Position numbers and translations under genes: made by a program. Shown in pieces: positions 18,348 to 26,675 of a stretch of DNA of 64,000 nucleotides. Each line of letters opens with the position of its first letter. Position 1 is the first letter of the stretch. The notes beneath the pieces are model-generated. The model saw only the letters and a list, made by a program, of their open reading frames with translations, searched no databases and was not told the DNA's origin. The DNA is from an uncultured Lachnospiraceae bacterium (GTDB taxonomy: Bacteria > Bacillota > Clostridia > Lachnospirales > Lachnospiraceae). Where the stretch lies: positions 1-64,000 of the forward strand of contig CAJUFQ010000007.1 of the NCBI GenBank assembly GCA_910585625.1. The letters run 5' to 3'.

Positions 18348-18383
18348 AGGGGCCTGCCGGATATTATTCTTAGGCAAGCCCCT
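18348..18383. terminator. Bidirectional hairpin between leuD and AP2-like gene
   Basis: AGGGGCcTGCC (18348-18358) pairs with GGCAaGCCCCT (18373-18383). The right arm codes for the last residues of the convergent gene. T-runs are weak on both strands. Confidence 0.5.
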
Positions 18384-19167
18384 CCAAATATTCAAGGTAT
18401 TTTTTGGAAATCTTTATCTGGCTGTAAATATCTGCATACTGTCTGGGCGAATAGCCGTCAATGTAGTTTGTCTGGAAATTTTTGTCGATTCCTGATTTTT
18501 TTGCAAGATCTACAGCTTTATTGTATGCGATTGCCGCTTCTTCTTCTTCTCGGTAGGTTCCTACCGTATAGTTTCCATTAATATGTATTTTGACCTTGTA
18601 GCTGCAGGCGTTAGGAAGCAGCATTTTTGTCACGCCGTAATAGCGGTTAACTATAATAATATTAGAGTAACGGAAATCTGTGGCGTCCTCGTTGGCAAAA
18701 TAGTAGTCGCGTCCTGCTACGGCGTAATTCTTGATGCCGTAGCGGGAGAGGATGTTCAGCTGCATGCCATAGTCGCTGACAAAGAGATGCCCCTGACGGC
18801 GCATGATTTTATGGCTGGAATAATAAAAAAGATCGTCAATGTCAAATTTTAATTCCTCAGAAGGGGAAAGATAATAGACAAAATAATTATTCCTCAAATA
18901 AATAGGATTATTAAAATATATATGGTTATCCCGAAAATTCAGCAAAGAAATCACCTTGCCAAAATTTAGAATAGTCGGTAGTGAGAAAATGTCGTCAATG
19001 GTTGTGGAAAAATCAGCGAGCAGGCGGGAAGCTTCCGAGTATGCCTGGTGGGCGTCGGCCTCTGAGGCAAAGCTGCCAAGGGATATGTGCTTGTTTTGGA
19101 AGGTGATGCTGGAACGGTAATAGGAATCCCCGTTTTTTTTATAAGCTAGATAAACGCCTGGAAGCAT
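18370..19167 (-). CDS. AP2-domain protein with a degenerate HNH core
   Basis: A 265-aa protein with two AP2-like modules: residues 4-50 (YYRSSITFQNKHISLGSF, then an alpha helix with AHQAYSEAS) and 177-225 (YGVTKM, YKVKIHINGNYTVGTY, AAIAYNKAV). Between them, residues 105-175 follow the layout of an HNH homing-endonuclease core (DIDDLFYYSSHKI; MQLNIL; DYYFANEDATDFRYSNIIIV). The positions expected to be catalytic His read Asn and Tyr, so nuclease activity is probably lost. In phages and bacteria AP2 modules normally help HNH nucleases bind DNA. I infer a DNA-binding protein, possibly a regulator derived from a mobile nuclease. The AP2 assignment is by eye and should be tested by profile search. 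Confidence 0.65.
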   Translation of the reverse strand: MLPGVYLAYKKNGDSYYRSSITFQNKHISLGSFASEADAHQAYSEASRLLADFSTTIDDIFSLPTILNFGKVISLLNFRDNHIYFNNPIYLRNNYFVYYLSPSEELKFDIDDLFYYSSHKIMRRQGHLFVSDYGMQLNILSRYGIKNYAVAGRDYYFANEDATDFRYSNIIIVNRYYGVTKMLLPNACSYKVKIHINGNYTVGTYREEEEAAIAYNKAVDLAKKSGIDKNFQTNYIDGYSPRQYADIYSQIKISKKYLEYLEGLA

Positions 19168-19253
19168 AAGACCCTCCTCATGATGTTTTCGTGTGTTTTT
19201 GAATGAAATTTACAAAATAAGTATATCATAAAAAGCAGGAAAGGAAAACAATT

Positions 19254-20057
19254 ATGTTGATTATTCAAAGTCTGTTTAAAAATTTGCATGACTGCATGAA
19301 AGCCCTGGCAAAAAATCTGCACAAGAGCTGTGCTGTCCTCGCTTCTGGATTTACTGTCTTCGCATTAGTTTTGCTGAACAACCAGAATGTTTATGGCAGG
19401 GGAAAGAATCAGGTGACCGCAGAGCCGGCTGAACTATGGAATATAGAAGAAAGACTCAAGAAGGAGGATAGCCAGGCTGCGCATATCCTGGAGGGGAGCC
19501 TCGGGTCTAAGTGCAGGGGATTTTTGGAAACAAGCCCAAGCCGCGTCAGGGAAGGCGTGCAGGCAGAAATTTCAAAACGCGAAGTTGAGGCCGTATGTGC
19601 CCAGGCAGCTCCGGCAGCCTGCAGTGAATTGCAGAAACCGCCCATTAACCCCTATGGTGACATTGCTGTAGCTGAGGAGGATTATGATGCGCTGTGCCGA
19701 ATTGTACAGGCTGAGGCAGGCGGAGAAGATATCCAAGGAAGGGTTCTGGTGGCAGAAGTGGTCCTGAATAGGGTGCTTTCAGGAAGTTTTGCATCTACCG
19801 TCTATGATGTCATTTTTGAGAGGGATGGGGGCAGGCCGCAATTTTCCCCGACGGTGGATGGAAGATATTATTCCGTCACTGTTACTGCTGATACTATAGC
19901 GGCTGTGGAGCAGGCCTTGTATGGAGAGGATATCTCACAAGGCGCGCTGTTTTTTTCTGCACGCAGCAAGGCGAACCCACATGACATGGCTTGGTTTGAC
20001 AATAATCTCAAATGGCTGTTTGTTCACGGCGGTCATGAGTTTTATACGCTTCCCTGA
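19254..20057 (+). CDS. SleB/CwlJ-type cell wall hydrolase
   Basis: A 267-aa envelope protein with an N-terminal hydrophobic segment (about residues 22-44, signal anchor), a low-complexity middle part, and a C-terminal Hydrolase_2 domain from about 140. The domain shows LCRIVQAEAGGEDIQGRVLVAE (catalytic Glu in QAEAGGE), VILNRV-like VVLNRV, and FFSARSKANPHDMAWF, as in spore-cortex lytic SleB and vegetative relatives. It cleaves the glycan strand of peptidoglycan. No YpeB partner is adjacent, so a germination role is not assured. ATG19254 has AGGAAAGG upstream. Confidence 0.88.
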   Translation: MLIIQSLFKNLHDCMKALAKNLHKSCAVLASGFTVFALVLLNNQNVYGRGKNQVTAEPAELWNIEERLKKEDSQAAHILEGSLGSKCRGFLETSPSRVREGVQAEISKREVEAVCAQAAPAACSELQKPPINPYGDIAVAEEDYDALCRIVQAEAGGEDIQGRVLVAEVVLNRVLSGSFASTVYDVIFERDGGRPQFSPTVDGRYYSVTVTADTIAAVEQALYGEDISQGALFFSARSKANPHDMAWFDNNLKWLFVHGGHEFYTLP

Positions 20058-20205
20058 TATTTTGTGTATGGCAGTTGTTGACAGGAAAAAAGAAAACTTT
20101 TATAATGAGGGGTGTTCCGAAGAGGGGGTTAAGCGGGCTTGCCCGTTTTGTTTTCATTATATTTCAGTAATGAAGAAAAAATGACAAAAGCAAAGGATGG
20201 AATGA

Positions 20206-21690
20206 ATGATGTTATATGTTAGTACGAGAAATGCAGAAGAGAAAGTCACCGCCTCCCAGGCTGTACTGAAAGGGCTGGCAGAACATGGCGGACTGTTTGT
20301 GCCGGAGGAGATTCCGCATCTGGATGTTTCGGTGGAGAAGCTTGCGGACATGTCATATCAGGAGACGGCATATGAAGTAATGAAGCTGTTCCTTACCGAC
20401 TACACGGAGGAGGAATTAAAAAAATGCATTAGAAATGCATATGATGAAAAATTTGACACCAGTGAAATCGCCCCTCTGGTAAAAGCGCAGGGAATTTCGT
20501 ACCTGGAGCTTTTTCATGGAGCCACCATCGCCTTTAAGGACATGGCGTTGTCAATCTTGCCGCACCTTTTGATTACTGCCGCTAGGAAGAACCATGTCAC
20601 AAATGATATTGTAATTCTGACGGCAACCTCTGGTGATACCGGGAAGGCAGCTCTGGCAGGTTTTGCAGGGGTGGAAGGGACTAAGATTATTGTTTTTTAC
20701 CCCAAAGATGGGGTCAGCCCCATACAGCAGAAGCAGATGGTAACCCAGAAAGGGGACAATACCTTTGTTGTCGGCATCAATGGCAATTTTGACCAGGCGC
20801 AGACTGGCGTGAAGCAGATGTTCTCAGACCAGGAGCTGGCAAAGGAGCTGGCGGCTGCAGGCTATCAGTTTTCTTCGGCAAACTCCATCAATATCGGACG
20901 TCTGGTCCCCCAGATTGTCTATTACGTGTATGCTTATGCGAAGATGGTAAAATCTGGGGAAGTGAAGAACGGCGAGAAGATGAATGTGGCGGTTCCTACG
21001 GGGAATTTTGGGAACATTCTTGCTGCGTTTTATGCAAAAAATATGGGTCTGCCTATAGGAAAGCTGATTTGTGCGTCCAATGAAAATAAAGTATTATATG
21101 ACTTTTTCACGACAGGTACCTATGATAAGAACCGAGAATTCATACTTACTTCCTCGCCCTCTATGGATATCCTTATATCAAGTAACTTAGAACGCCTGAT
21201 TTACCGCATTGCGGGAGACAGTGCCGGTAAGAACCAGGAGCTGATGCTTTCTTTGCAGGAAAAAGGGGAATACACGATTACCGATGAAATGAGGGCGCAG
21301 CTTACGGATTTTTATGGCAATTTTGCCAGTGAGTCAGAGACGGCAGCCGCAATCCGGGAAATATATGAGAGCGCTGGGTATATCATTGATACCCATACGG
21401 CAGTGGCAGCAGCTGTCTGCCGGAAATATCAGGAAGAGACGGGAGATGGGACAAAGACCATAATCGCTTCTACGGCAAGCCCATATAAATTCACTAGGAG
21501 CGTCATGACGGCAATCGATGAAAAATACGACAGTAAGTCTGATTTTGAACTGGTGGATGAACTGGAAATGCTGTCGAAAGTAAAGGTGCCGAAAGCTATT
21601 GAGGATATTCGGACTGCAGCTGTATTACATAAGACGGTTTGTGAAGTGGGAGAGATGCAGCATGTGGTAAAACAGTTTTTAGGAGTGTAG
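20206..21690 (+). CDS. thrC: Threonine synthase
   Basis: PLP-dependent enzyme converting O-phosphohomoserine to threonine. 494 aa, the long type that starts with an N-terminal Thr_synth_N domain (LYVSTRNAEEKVTASQAVL, GLFVPEEIP). The PLP lysine is in HGATIAFKDMALS (K111), and the phosphate-binding ATSGDTGKAALAGF follows. Two adjacent ATGs (20206, 20209) share the AAAGGATGG site. It stands alone, ending at a strong bidirectional terminator; no hom or thrB is present nearby. Confidence 0.97.
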   Translation: MMLYVSTRNAEEKVTASQAVLKGLAEHGGLFVPEEIPHLDVSVEKLADMSYQETAYEVMKLFLTDYTEEELKKCIRNAYDEKFDTSEIAPLVKAQGISYLELFHGATIAFKDMALSILPHLLITAARKNHVTNDIVILTATSGDTGKAALAGFAGVEGTKIIVFYPKDGVSPIQQKQMVTQKGDNTFVVGINGNFDQAQTGVKQMFSDQELAKELAAAGYQFSSANSINIGRLVPQIVYYVYAYAKMVKSGEVKNGEKMNVAVPTGNFGNILAAFYAKNMGLPIGKLICASNENKVLYDFFTTGTYDKNREFILTSSPSMDILISSNLERLIYRIAGDSAGKNQELMLSLQEKGEYTITDEMRAQLTDFYGNFASESETAAAIREIYESAGYIIDTHTAVAAAVCRKYQEETGDGTKTIIASTASPYKFTRSVMTAIDEKYDSKSDFELVDELEMLSKVKVPKAIEDIRTAAVLHKTVCEVGEMQHVVKQFLGV

Positions 21691-21755
21691 AAATGTCCGC
21701 TCCCCGCGGCATTCGCCTAATATCCATGCAAGCATAGTTTTCCTGATTGTCCGCC

Positions 21756-21813
21756 AAAAAAGGGAACAGTAAATCTGTCAAAGATATTCGGGCAGATTTG
21801 CTGTTCCCTTTTT
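21756..21813. terminator. Strong bidirectional terminator after thrC
   Basis: AAAAAGGGAACAG/TAAATCTG (21756-21777) pairs with CAGATTTGCTGTTCCCTTTTT (21793-21813, given in parts: CAGATTTG then CTGTTCCCTTTTT). It serves both thrC and the convergent MshEN/CheX-like gene. Confidence 0.85.
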
Positions 21814-21840
21814 AATTTTCTTGTAATTCCTGCATAGACG

Positions 21841-22737
21841 TTATTCCTCCATCTTTTTGATGGAGAACAGAAAGTTGATAGTCCCGAAAGAATACATAAT
21901 TGGCAGCAGATAGAAAGAAAACCCGGTCTCTAAGAGCGTGTTCTCATGAGGGACGGGAGGCTGCAGCTGTAATTCCATGGAGAAATCGTTGGACATATTT
22001 ACCGTGTACAGTCCGTTATGTAGATTTAAGAAGTCTTCTATAGAAGCACGCACATATTCATCAAATTCCTGAAAATCATCATTTACATATCGGCTTGCAA
22101 AAGTAATTGCCGTTTCCTGTTCCATGTCTAAGGCGGACAGAAATGAGAAAGAACCCTCCACCTCCTGGGCAATGCAGAAGTTCGTAGGGATTTCTGTAAG
22201 GTTCATGACGTTTAAGGTAGTGAAATCCTCACCAATAAAACGCACTAAGTTATTAAATAGGAGCGTGAGATAAGACAGAATATGCTCAGAATGGGGGATA
22301 TCTTCAGGGAGATAGAAATCCGCCAGAAGCTTGTTTACCATTTCCTGCTGTTCTGTAATCAGCTCCAAATCGTAAATCTCATAGACAGACTTGTATTCTG
22401 TAATCAAATCTTCAAGCTCCACATGTGTCAGGAGGTTTTTGTCAATCAGAATCTGTCCCAGGAGCATATAATCGGGAAGCTGGGTAGTCAGAAGGTTATC
22501 CACCTGGCTCTCCGTGAGGTAGCCGAGATTCACGGCAAGCTCGCCGAAAAGCTTGTCAAAATGAGTCTGGGTGATGTATACGTCTTCCACCTCGCTGGCT
22601 GACATAAAACCGGAATGAATGGCAAGTGTGCCAAGTTTTTTGTGGGTGTTTGCCTGGACTTTCAGTGCATCGACCAACTGTTCAGGAGTAATCACTCCTT
22701 TGTTAAGCAAAAAATTACCAAAAAACTGCGTATGCAT
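21841..22737 (-). CDS. MshEN-like repeats plus CheX/CheC-like domain protein
   Basis: A 298-aa soluble protein. Residues 1-125 contain three helical modules of the type FFGNFLLNKGVITPEQLVDAL, LFGELAVNLGYLTESQVDNL and LLGQILIDKNLLTHVELEDL; this resembles the GspE/PilB N-terminal (MshEN) fold, some members of which bind cyclic di-GMP. The remainder (about 135-298) resembles a CheX/CheC phosphatase-type domain with weak similarity. It starts 5 nt after the CheY gene stop, preceded by GGGAG, so the two are coexpressed. Likely a CheY phosphatase or effector; nucleotide binding is speculation. Confidence 0.7.
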   Translation of the reverse strand: MHTQFFGNFLLNKGVITPEQLVDALKVQANTHKKLGTLAIHSGFMSASEVEDVYITQTHFDKLFGELAVNLGYLTESQVDNLLTTQLPDYMLLGQILIDKNLLTHVELEDLITEYKSVYEIYDLELITEQQEMVNKLLADFYLPEDIPHSEHILSYLTLLFNNLVRFIGEDFTTLNVMNLTEIPTNFCIAQEVEGSFSFLSALDMEQETAITFASRYVNDDFQEFDEYVRASIEDFLNLHNGLYTVNMSNDFSMELQLQPPVPHENTLLETGFSFYLLPIMYSFGTINFLFSIKKMEE

Positions 22738-22742
22738 AACGT

Positions 22743-23114
22743 TTATCTCCCTCCAAAGCGCGCTTTCAAAATATCAGCGATGCCAGCATTTGTATAAGGT
22801 TTCTGGACGAAGTCGCGGGCTCCTTCCATAATAGCGTTCCTGAGCTGGGTCTGTGTGCCGACAGAAGAAACAACGATAATGTTTGCCTCAGGGTCGAACT
22901 CACGGATTTCATGAATTGCCTGTACGCCGTCTTTGATAGGCATCACAATGTCGACAAAAACCAGCTGCGGATTATGTTCTTTATATAAGTCAATGGCTTC
23001 CTGGCCGTTGGAGGCTTCCAGGAAATCATTATAGCCATGTTCCACTATAATATCTTTTAGCTGTTTGCGTGCCAGTATTGAATCATCGCAAATGAGTATT
23101 TTTACATTTTCCAT
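22743..23114 (-). CDS. CheY-like single-domain response regulator
   Basis: A stand-alone receiver of 123 aa. All key residues are present: D10/D11 (LICDDSILAR), phospho-acceptor Asp in VFVDIVMPIKDG (about D55), the Thr/Ser position in VVSSVG, and Lys in FVQKPYTNA. No output domain, so it acts by protein-protein contact. AAGGAG is 8 nt ahead of the ATG at 23114. It is first in a two-gene operon with the CheX-like protein and is far from any cheA gene in the window. Confidence 0.93.
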   Translation of the reverse strand: MENVKILICDDSILARKQLKDIIVEHGYNDFLEASNGQEAIDLYKEHNPQLVFVDIVMPIKDGVQAIHEIREFDPEANIIVVSSVGTQTQLRNAIMEGARDFVQKPYTNAGIADILKARFGGR

Positions 23115-23210
23115 TCATATCGCTCCTTGTGAATTGCAGATTTAAACTACTACTATATATAGTACACCAAGTAGGCGAAAGATTCAATGATTTCTTTACA
23201 GAAATCTTAA

Positions 23211-23239
23211 TTGAAATCTTTTTTAATAGCGGTTATAAT
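23211..23239 (+). promoter_or_regulatory. Promoter of small membrane protein gene
   Basis: TTGAAA (23211-23216), 17-bp spacer, TATAAT (23234-23239), just ahead of the gene starting at 23282. Confidence 0.7.
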
Positions 23240-23281
23240 AGATTATAACAGAAAAATACGATTTAGGAAAGGAAAAATGTG

Positions 23282-23608
23282 ATGCTGATAATATTTGATG
23301 CAGTAATTTTTATTTATGGGGTGTATACAATTTATTCTTCCATTAAGATGAAGCAGACGGGGGAACTGAGTAATTTCTTCACCGGGGGAAGCACCGACCT
23401 GATACGGGACAAGCGCGGCTATATCGATTATATTTACGGAAGGACGATAGTCTTGGGCGCAGTGGCCGCTGTTTTCGGAGTAATCGGTTTTATCAATGAT
23501 TACATGGCCCCGCTTCCGTATTTGATGAAGGTGATGGTTGTACTGTTCCTGACCGTGGTTATCTGGTTCAGCATAAATATCAACCGGGCAAAACGTAATT
23601 TTTGGTAA
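23282..23608 (+). CDS. Unknown small membrane protein
   Basis: 108 aa with three hydrophobic segments (about residues 2-18, 55-75 and 83-100) and short charged loops. No family is recognised. A GTG at 23279 immediately precedes ATG23282; the AGGAAAGG site (23265-23272) suits either, and ATG is preferred. It has its own promoter and is divergent from the CheY operon; cdd follows 111 nt downstream. Confidence 0.75.
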   Translation: MLIIFDAVIFIYGVYTIYSSIKMKQTGELSNFFTGGSTDLIRDKRGYIDYIYGRTIVLGAVAAVFGVIGFINDYMAPLPYLMKVMVVLFLTVVIWFSININRAKRNFW

Positions 23609-23719
23609 AATTTAAAAAATATTAATGTTTAAATGAAGATTTATAAAAACTTTTGTGAGAAAATGGAAAGCATAAAATAACTGTTCATGCGGCAGGGTGT
23701 GAGATAGGGAGGTGGCAAT

Positions 23720-24136
23720 ATGGATTATCAAGGATTGGCTGCCCGGGCGGTGGAAGCCAAACAGTCTGCTTATGCGCCGTATTCCCATTTCCGTGTAGGA
23801 GCTGCGTTGCTTGCCAAAAGCGGCAGGATTTATACGGGGTGTAATGTGGAGAATGTAAGTTTTTCTGCCACTTGCTGTGCGGAACGTACTGCAGTATGCA
23901 AGGCGGTTTCCGAAGGGGAACGGGAGTTTACGGCGATTGCTGTCAGCGGCGATAATAATGACTATCTGCCTCCTTGCGGTATTTGCAGGCAGGTATTAGC
24001 GGAGTTCTGCGACCTGGAAGGTTTTGAGGTAGTGCTGGCGAACAGCGAGGAAGATTACCGGGTGGTGACGCTGGACAGGCTTCTGCCAGGAGCATTCACC
24101 GCAGGGAACCTGACACCCAAAGATTCTGTTTTTTGA
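23720..24136 (+). CDS. cdd: Cytidine deaminase
   Basis: Zn-dependent deamination of cytidine and deoxycytidine to uridines in pyrimidine salvage. 138 aa, normal for the homotetrameric bacterial enzyme. The zinc/catalytic motifs are CAERTAVCKAV (about residue 54; TCCAE with catalytic Glu) and PPCGICRQVLAEF (about 90). ATG23720 follows GGGAGGTGG. It is a single gene with an independent transpeptidase gene downstream. Confidence 0.96.
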   Translation: MDYQGLAARAVEAKQSAYAPYSHFRVGAALLAKSGRIYTGCNVENVSFSATCCAERTAVCKAVSEGEREFTAIAVSGDNNDYLPPCGICRQVLAEFCDLEGFEVVLANSEEDYRVVTLDRLLPGAFTAGNLTPKDSVF

Positions 24137-24156
24137 AAAAATTGCAGTCAAAAAGA

Positions 24157-24185
24157 TTGACAATAAAATAGCAGAGGGATATTCT
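24157..24185 (+). promoter_or_regulatory. Promoter of L,D-transpeptidase gene
   Basis: TTGACA (24157-24162) and TATTCT (24180-24185) with a 17-bp spacer, about 95 nt ahead of the start codon. Confidence 0.65.
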
Positions 24186-24283
24186 ATGTATTGAAAATTA
24201 TATATTTAAGGAGGGAAGACGGTTAACATTGTGAGAAAGCATTAAAGAATGTTTATAGAGAAAGGACAGGGTTAAAGAAAGAT

Positions 24284-26107
24284 ATGAAAAAGTCAAGGAC
24301 AAAGATTTTAGTGGTATTCACGCTTTGCCTGCTATTAGTATCTGCTGTGTTCTTAGGGAAGGAAACGGCGCAGGCAGCAGGAAATTATACAATCAGGATT
24401 AATAAAGCGACGAATGTGGTGACTGTGTATAGCAATGGGGCGCCATACAAAGCGTTTGTATGTTCGACCGGCAGCGCGACGCCGATTGGGACATTCCGTA
24501 CCAGCCAGAAATTGCGTTGGCATGTCTTGGACGGGCCATCCTATGGGCAGTACTGCACACGTATTGTGGGAGGGATTCTCTTTCATTCGGTATGGTATTA
24601 TGTAAATGGGGATTATGCATCTCAATCCTATGTGCAATATAATAAGCTGGGGACGACAGCCAGCCATGGCTGTGTACGCCTGACAGTGGCAGATTCCAAA
24701 TGGATTTACGACAACTGCCCGCTGGGTACTTCCGTGACTGTATTCTGGGGTTCTTCCAACGATGACCCGCTGGGGAAGCCGGAAGCAATCAAGATACCGG
24801 CAAAATATGGCAGCAGAGGCTGGGATCCGACAGACCCTATGGCAGGCAACCCATACAGTAATCTCAGGCCGGCAATTTATGCGTCAGGCGTACAGACCAG
24901 GGTTGAGTATGGCTCTGACTTCAATCCTTATAATGGGGTTGGCGCGTTTGACTCACTGGGGAACAATATCACAGGGAAGATGACTTGCATAGGCTCAGTG
25001 AATACCAGGAGGCTGGGCAGCTATCCGTTGACATATACAGTGACGGACGCATTGGGCAGAAGCGCGTCCACCTCAGTTACATACTATGTGGTAGATTCAC
25101 AGAAAGCCACTATTACGGGGGTAACAACTCCTCTGACGAAGGAATACAATTCAACGCTGAAACTGAGGTCAAAAATTAAAGCAACCACAGTAGATGGGAA
25201 AAACCTGACAAGTAAAATTAAGATTAAAGTTATATACCCCAAAGGAAAGTCAGAGAAAACATATAAAAAAGATACGATTAAGCTTACCAAACTTGGGACT
25301 TATAAATTCAATTATTATGTGACAAATCCGAATAATGGCAGAGAGACAAAAGTGACAGCCAAGGTAACGGTGAAGGATACGAAGAAGCCTAAGCTGACAG
25401 GCGTCCCTGCAAAGAAGACGGTAGAATATAACTCTGCCAAGAACCTTAAGTCCAAAATCAAGGCAAAATTGGTGTCTGGCAAAAATGTCACTTCTAAGAT
25501 TATCGTTAAGGTAAAAACGCCGGGAAGCAAGAAATTTGTGAAGCTTTCGGACAAAAAATGTAAGAGCTATAAGTTCCAGAAATTAGGGACATACCGCGTG
25601 CAGTACAGTGTTGCCAATCCCGGCAATAAGAAAGCGGTAGCGCAGAAAACGACAGTGATTACCGTTAAGGATACGAAAGCGCCTAAGCTGCTGGGGGTAA
25701 AGGCTGAGAAGAGCGTAGAATGTGAAGAAATCCTGAATCTGAAATCCGGCGTGACTGCAAAATTGCTTTCAGGCAAGAACATGACTTCTAAGATAGCCAT
25801 AAAAGTCAAAGCGCCAGGGGCAAAGAAATATATCACCCTGTCGGCCAAAGGGGCTCAAAAGTATTGTTTTGACAAAGTGGGAGTCTATACGGTAGAGTAT
25901 TCCGTGGCGAACCCCAACAATGCCAAGGCAGTTGCTAAAAAGACAATGAAGGTCACAGTGACGCCGAAGGAGATTGTCTCACCAGACGACCCAGTGACGC
26001 CGGACGACGGCGTGACGCCGGATGACCCAGGTACGAATAATGAGCCGGTAACGGTGAGCAGATTCGTAATGCTGAATGATATCATCAAGCCGGAAGATTT
26101 TCGATAA
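24284..26107 (+). CDS. Secreted L,D-transpeptidase with Ig-like repeats
   Basis: 607 aa. A signal peptide (residues 1-32, ending AQA) precedes a YkuD catalytic domain (about 35-165) with the active-site SHGCVRL. Such enzymes form 3-3 peptidoglycan cross-links or attach proteins outside the membrane. After a spacer come about four beta-rich repeats of 85-100 residues (motifs DTKKPKLTGV, VEYNS, SKIKAKLVSGKN, LGTY(R/K)(V/F)QYSVANP), very rich in Lys. The C-terminus has a short acidic linker of repeated TPDD units and ends FVMLNDIIKPEDFR, without an LPxTG anchor. The basic repeats may hold it to anionic wall polymers. It has its own promoter and terminator. Confidence 0.93.
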   Translation: MKKSRTKILVVFTLCLLLVSAVFLGKETAQAAGNYTIRINKATNVVTVYSNGAPYKAFVCSTGSATPIGTFRTSQKLRWHVLDGPSYGQYCTRIVGGILFHSVWYYVNGDYASQSYVQYNKLGTTASHGCVRLTVADSKWIYDNCPLGTSVTVFWGSSNDDPLGKPEAIKIPAKYGSRGWDPTDPMAGNPYSNLRPAIYASGVQTRVEYGSDFNPYNGVGAFDSLGNNITGKMTCIGSVNTRRLGSYPLTYTVTDALGRSASTSVTYYVVDSQKATITGVTTPLTKEYNSTLKLRSKIKATTVDGKNLTSKIKIKVIYPKGKSEKTYKKDTIKLTKLGTYKFNYYVTNPNNGRETKVTAKVTVKDTKKPKLTGVPAKKTVEYNSAKNLKSKIKAKLVSGKNVTSKIIVKVKTPGSKKFVKLSDKKCKSYKFQKLGTYRVQYSVANPGNKKAVAQKTTVITVKDTKAPKLLGVKAEKSVECEEILNLKSGVTAKLLSGKNMTSKIAIKVKAPGAKKYITLSAKGAQKYCFDKVGVYTVEYSVANPNNAKAVAKKTMKVTVTPKEIVSPDDPVTPDDGVTPDDPGTNNEPVTVSRFVMLNDIIKPEDFR

Positions 26108-26117
26108 AGCTGTTTTC

Positions 26118-26147
26118 GGAAGCATCTGCTATGCGGCAGATGCTTCC
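26118..26147 (+). terminator. Terminator after L,D-transpeptidase
   Basis: GGAAGCATCTGC (26118-26129) pairs perfectly with GCAGATGCTTCC (26136-26147), loop 6 nt, short T content after. Confidence 0.7.
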
Positions 26148-26204
26148 ATTCTGCGCATTTGGAAATTTATGTGACTTAAACATGAAATTAACATTAATTT
26201 TTAG

Positions 26205-26233
26205 TTGCGGTCTGGGGCATAATAGAGTATAAT
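26205..26233 (+). promoter_or_regulatory. 6S RNA promoter
   Basis: TTGCGG (26205-26210), 17 bp, TATAAT (26228-26233); expected start near 26240, just before the RNA's closing stem. Confidence 0.7.
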
Positions 26234-26239
26234 CAAAAT

Positions 26240-26436
26240 GTGTTAAGAAAGTATTCCTGGGATGTTCGATACCCTGCTATTTTGAACCTACATTTACTTT
26301 TATGGGATTCCTACATTGCCGATTGGATGTCAGGCCGTCATTACGCAGCGGAAGGCAGAAGAGAAGTTGCGGTTACCCACCTAGCTTTGCTAGGAGTCAA
26401 AATCGCAGGAAACGGCATTTCGGGGTACTTTTCAGA
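26240..26436 (+). ncRNA. ssrS: 6S RNA
   Basis: 6S RNA sequesters housekeeping RNA polymerase by mimicking an open promoter. The region has the layout of clostridial 6S: the ends pair (AAAGTATTCC at 26248-26257 with GGGGTACTTT at 26422-26431), and after a one-base bulge pairing continues through GGGATGTT with AACGGCATTTC using G-U pairs. Familiar stretches include TTTGAACCTACATTTAC, TGGGATTCCTACATTG and GCGGTTACCCACCTAG. No real gene overlaps it. The identification rests on remembered consensus and the closing stem, not on a covariance search; exact ends are approximate. Confidence 0.85.
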
Positions 26437-26675
26437 ATAAATTTTGAAGGTACAAAAGATATTTACGAAAGAAGATACGCGCACAAGTTACGGAAGATTT
26501 GCAGAGTACGAAGGACAAGCGAAGTACGAAAGAATATTAAGGAACCAAAGATAAATTACAAAAGAGGAAAGGCTGCTTTGGAGAAAGGCAGCCTTTCTGC
26601 CTTTCATATATAGGTTGTCCAGAGCAGAAATTCTGCCGTATCAAATGCCGGAAGGCAAGGAATGGAATATATTAA
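26437..26675. other. Region between 6S RNA and SpoIID-like gene
   Basis: No gene is supported. The stretch is purine-rich on the plus strand with recurrent TACGAA words (about 26460-26535) and ends with a 10-bp hairpin (26567-26597) ahead of the next gene. Confidence 0.5.
26567..26597 (+). terminator. Hairpin downstream of 6S RNA
   Basis: GAAAGGCTGC (26567-26576) and GCAGCCTTTC (26588-26597) form a perfect stem; a modest T-rich tail (TGCCTTTCAT) follows. May end the 6S transcript or its read-through. Confidence 0.55.
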